Positions 63,670 through 64,000 of a stretch of DNA of 64,000 nt are shown here, one piece after another. Each line of letters begins with the position of its first letter. The first letter of the stretch is position 1. The notes under the pieces are model-generated. The model saw only the letters and a list, made by a program, of their open reading frames with translations, ran no database searches and had not been told where the DNA came from. Position numbers and translations under genes: made by a program. Origin of the DNA: Blastocystis sp. Blastoise (lineage: Eukaryota > Sar > Bigyra > Opalinata > Blastocystidae); the NCBI GenBank assembly GCA_039096225.1, contig JBBPEB010000022.1, positions 1-64,000 of the forward strand, written 5' to 3'.

Positions 63670-64000
63670 ATGAATTGCTTTTCAATTGTTTTTCTCTTCC
63701 TAATCTCTATTGTTTCAGCAGTTACAAAGAATGGAGAACAACAAATCAACTATTTTTCACTCAATAAAGTTCCATTAGATGAAACAGATGAAGATAAAAG
63801 ACGTTTAAGTGATAGTTTTTATAAAGCTCCTACATTTGGAAGTGTTCTCAGACTTGGGTATATGCTTTATTCTATTATTCTTACTTTATTAATAGTTATT
63901 ATTATGCTATTGGATACATTGGAACACCTCCTCAACGAACAACTTTGATTATAGATACAGGTAGTCATTTAACAGCTACACCATGCTCAGATTGTAGAGA
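63670..64000 (+). CDS. Secreted pepsin-like (A1) aspartyl protease, N-terminal part
   Basis: ATG at 63670; exon 1 63670-63857, exon 2 from 63896 to the window edge. MNCFSIVFLFLISIVSAVT is a clear signal peptide with a likely cleavage after VSA. A short pro-region (DETDEDKRRLSDSFY) follows. Across the 38-nt intron the frame continues as YYYAIGYIGTPPQRTTLIID and then DTGSHLTATPCSDC, the first catalytic Asp motif of A1 proteases. The Cys pair after DTGS (PCSDC) resembles plasmepsin V-like proteases of protists. The second catalytic Asp and any membrane anchor lie outside the window. Confidence 0.88.

Overview
This is AT-rich nuclear DNA from a eukaryote. The evidence is spliced genes with short GTAT...TATAG introns, a Pol III tRNA-Leu gene, poly-Asn proteins, and genes for a proteasome ATPase, CAF-1, an OCRL-type phosphatase and a secreted pepsin-like protease. 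UAA and UGA end real genes, so I see no need for a changed genetic code. The composition resembles AT-rich protists or early-diverging zoosporic fungi; I do not assign a clade.

Positions 1-46238 are a nested cluster of Helitron rolling-circle transposons. Each copy starts with 5'-TC (TCATTACTATATATATGAG and variants), ends with a GC-rich hairpin followed by CTAG, and sits between A and T. Copy A (+, 1-12063, first bases outside the window) is autonomous and carries a 15-exon Rep/helicase gene. Copies B (-, 14963-21547), C (+, 24851-31344), D (-, 33390-39956) and E (+, 33377-33389 plus 39957-46238) are about 6.3-6.6 kb and non-autonomous. They keep the 5' part of the Rep/Hel gene as a broken exon series. 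D sits inside the first 13 bp of E. B sits inside the first 11 bp of an older, decayed relative (F) whose body is probably 21548-24850 and perhaps 31345-33376. Every copy carries an antisense tRNA-like cloverleaf about 1.9 kb from its 5' end, and B-E carry a second, related one near the 3' end. Each copy also has a polypurine/polypyrimidine tract, a TTTA-type tract, a GGGTACCC palindrome between two divergent transcription units, and a conserved antisense exon. D and E have precisely lost introns that B and C keep.

Positions 12064-14951 hold TATAGATGATA satellite, a long inverted repeat, a decayed minus-strand gene and more microsatellite.

Positions 46239-64000 are ordinary host chromosome: a frame-broken minus-strand ORF, RPT3 (+), tRNA-Leu(UAA) (-), a divergent class II photolyase-like gene (+), the CAF-1 large subunit (-), an OCRL/INPP5B-type 5-phosphatase (+) sharing a divergent promoter region with CAF-1, and the start of an A1 aspartyl protease (+). 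Most host introns consist largely of TA or ATT microsatellite. All splice sites are inferred from reading-frame continuity and family similarity.
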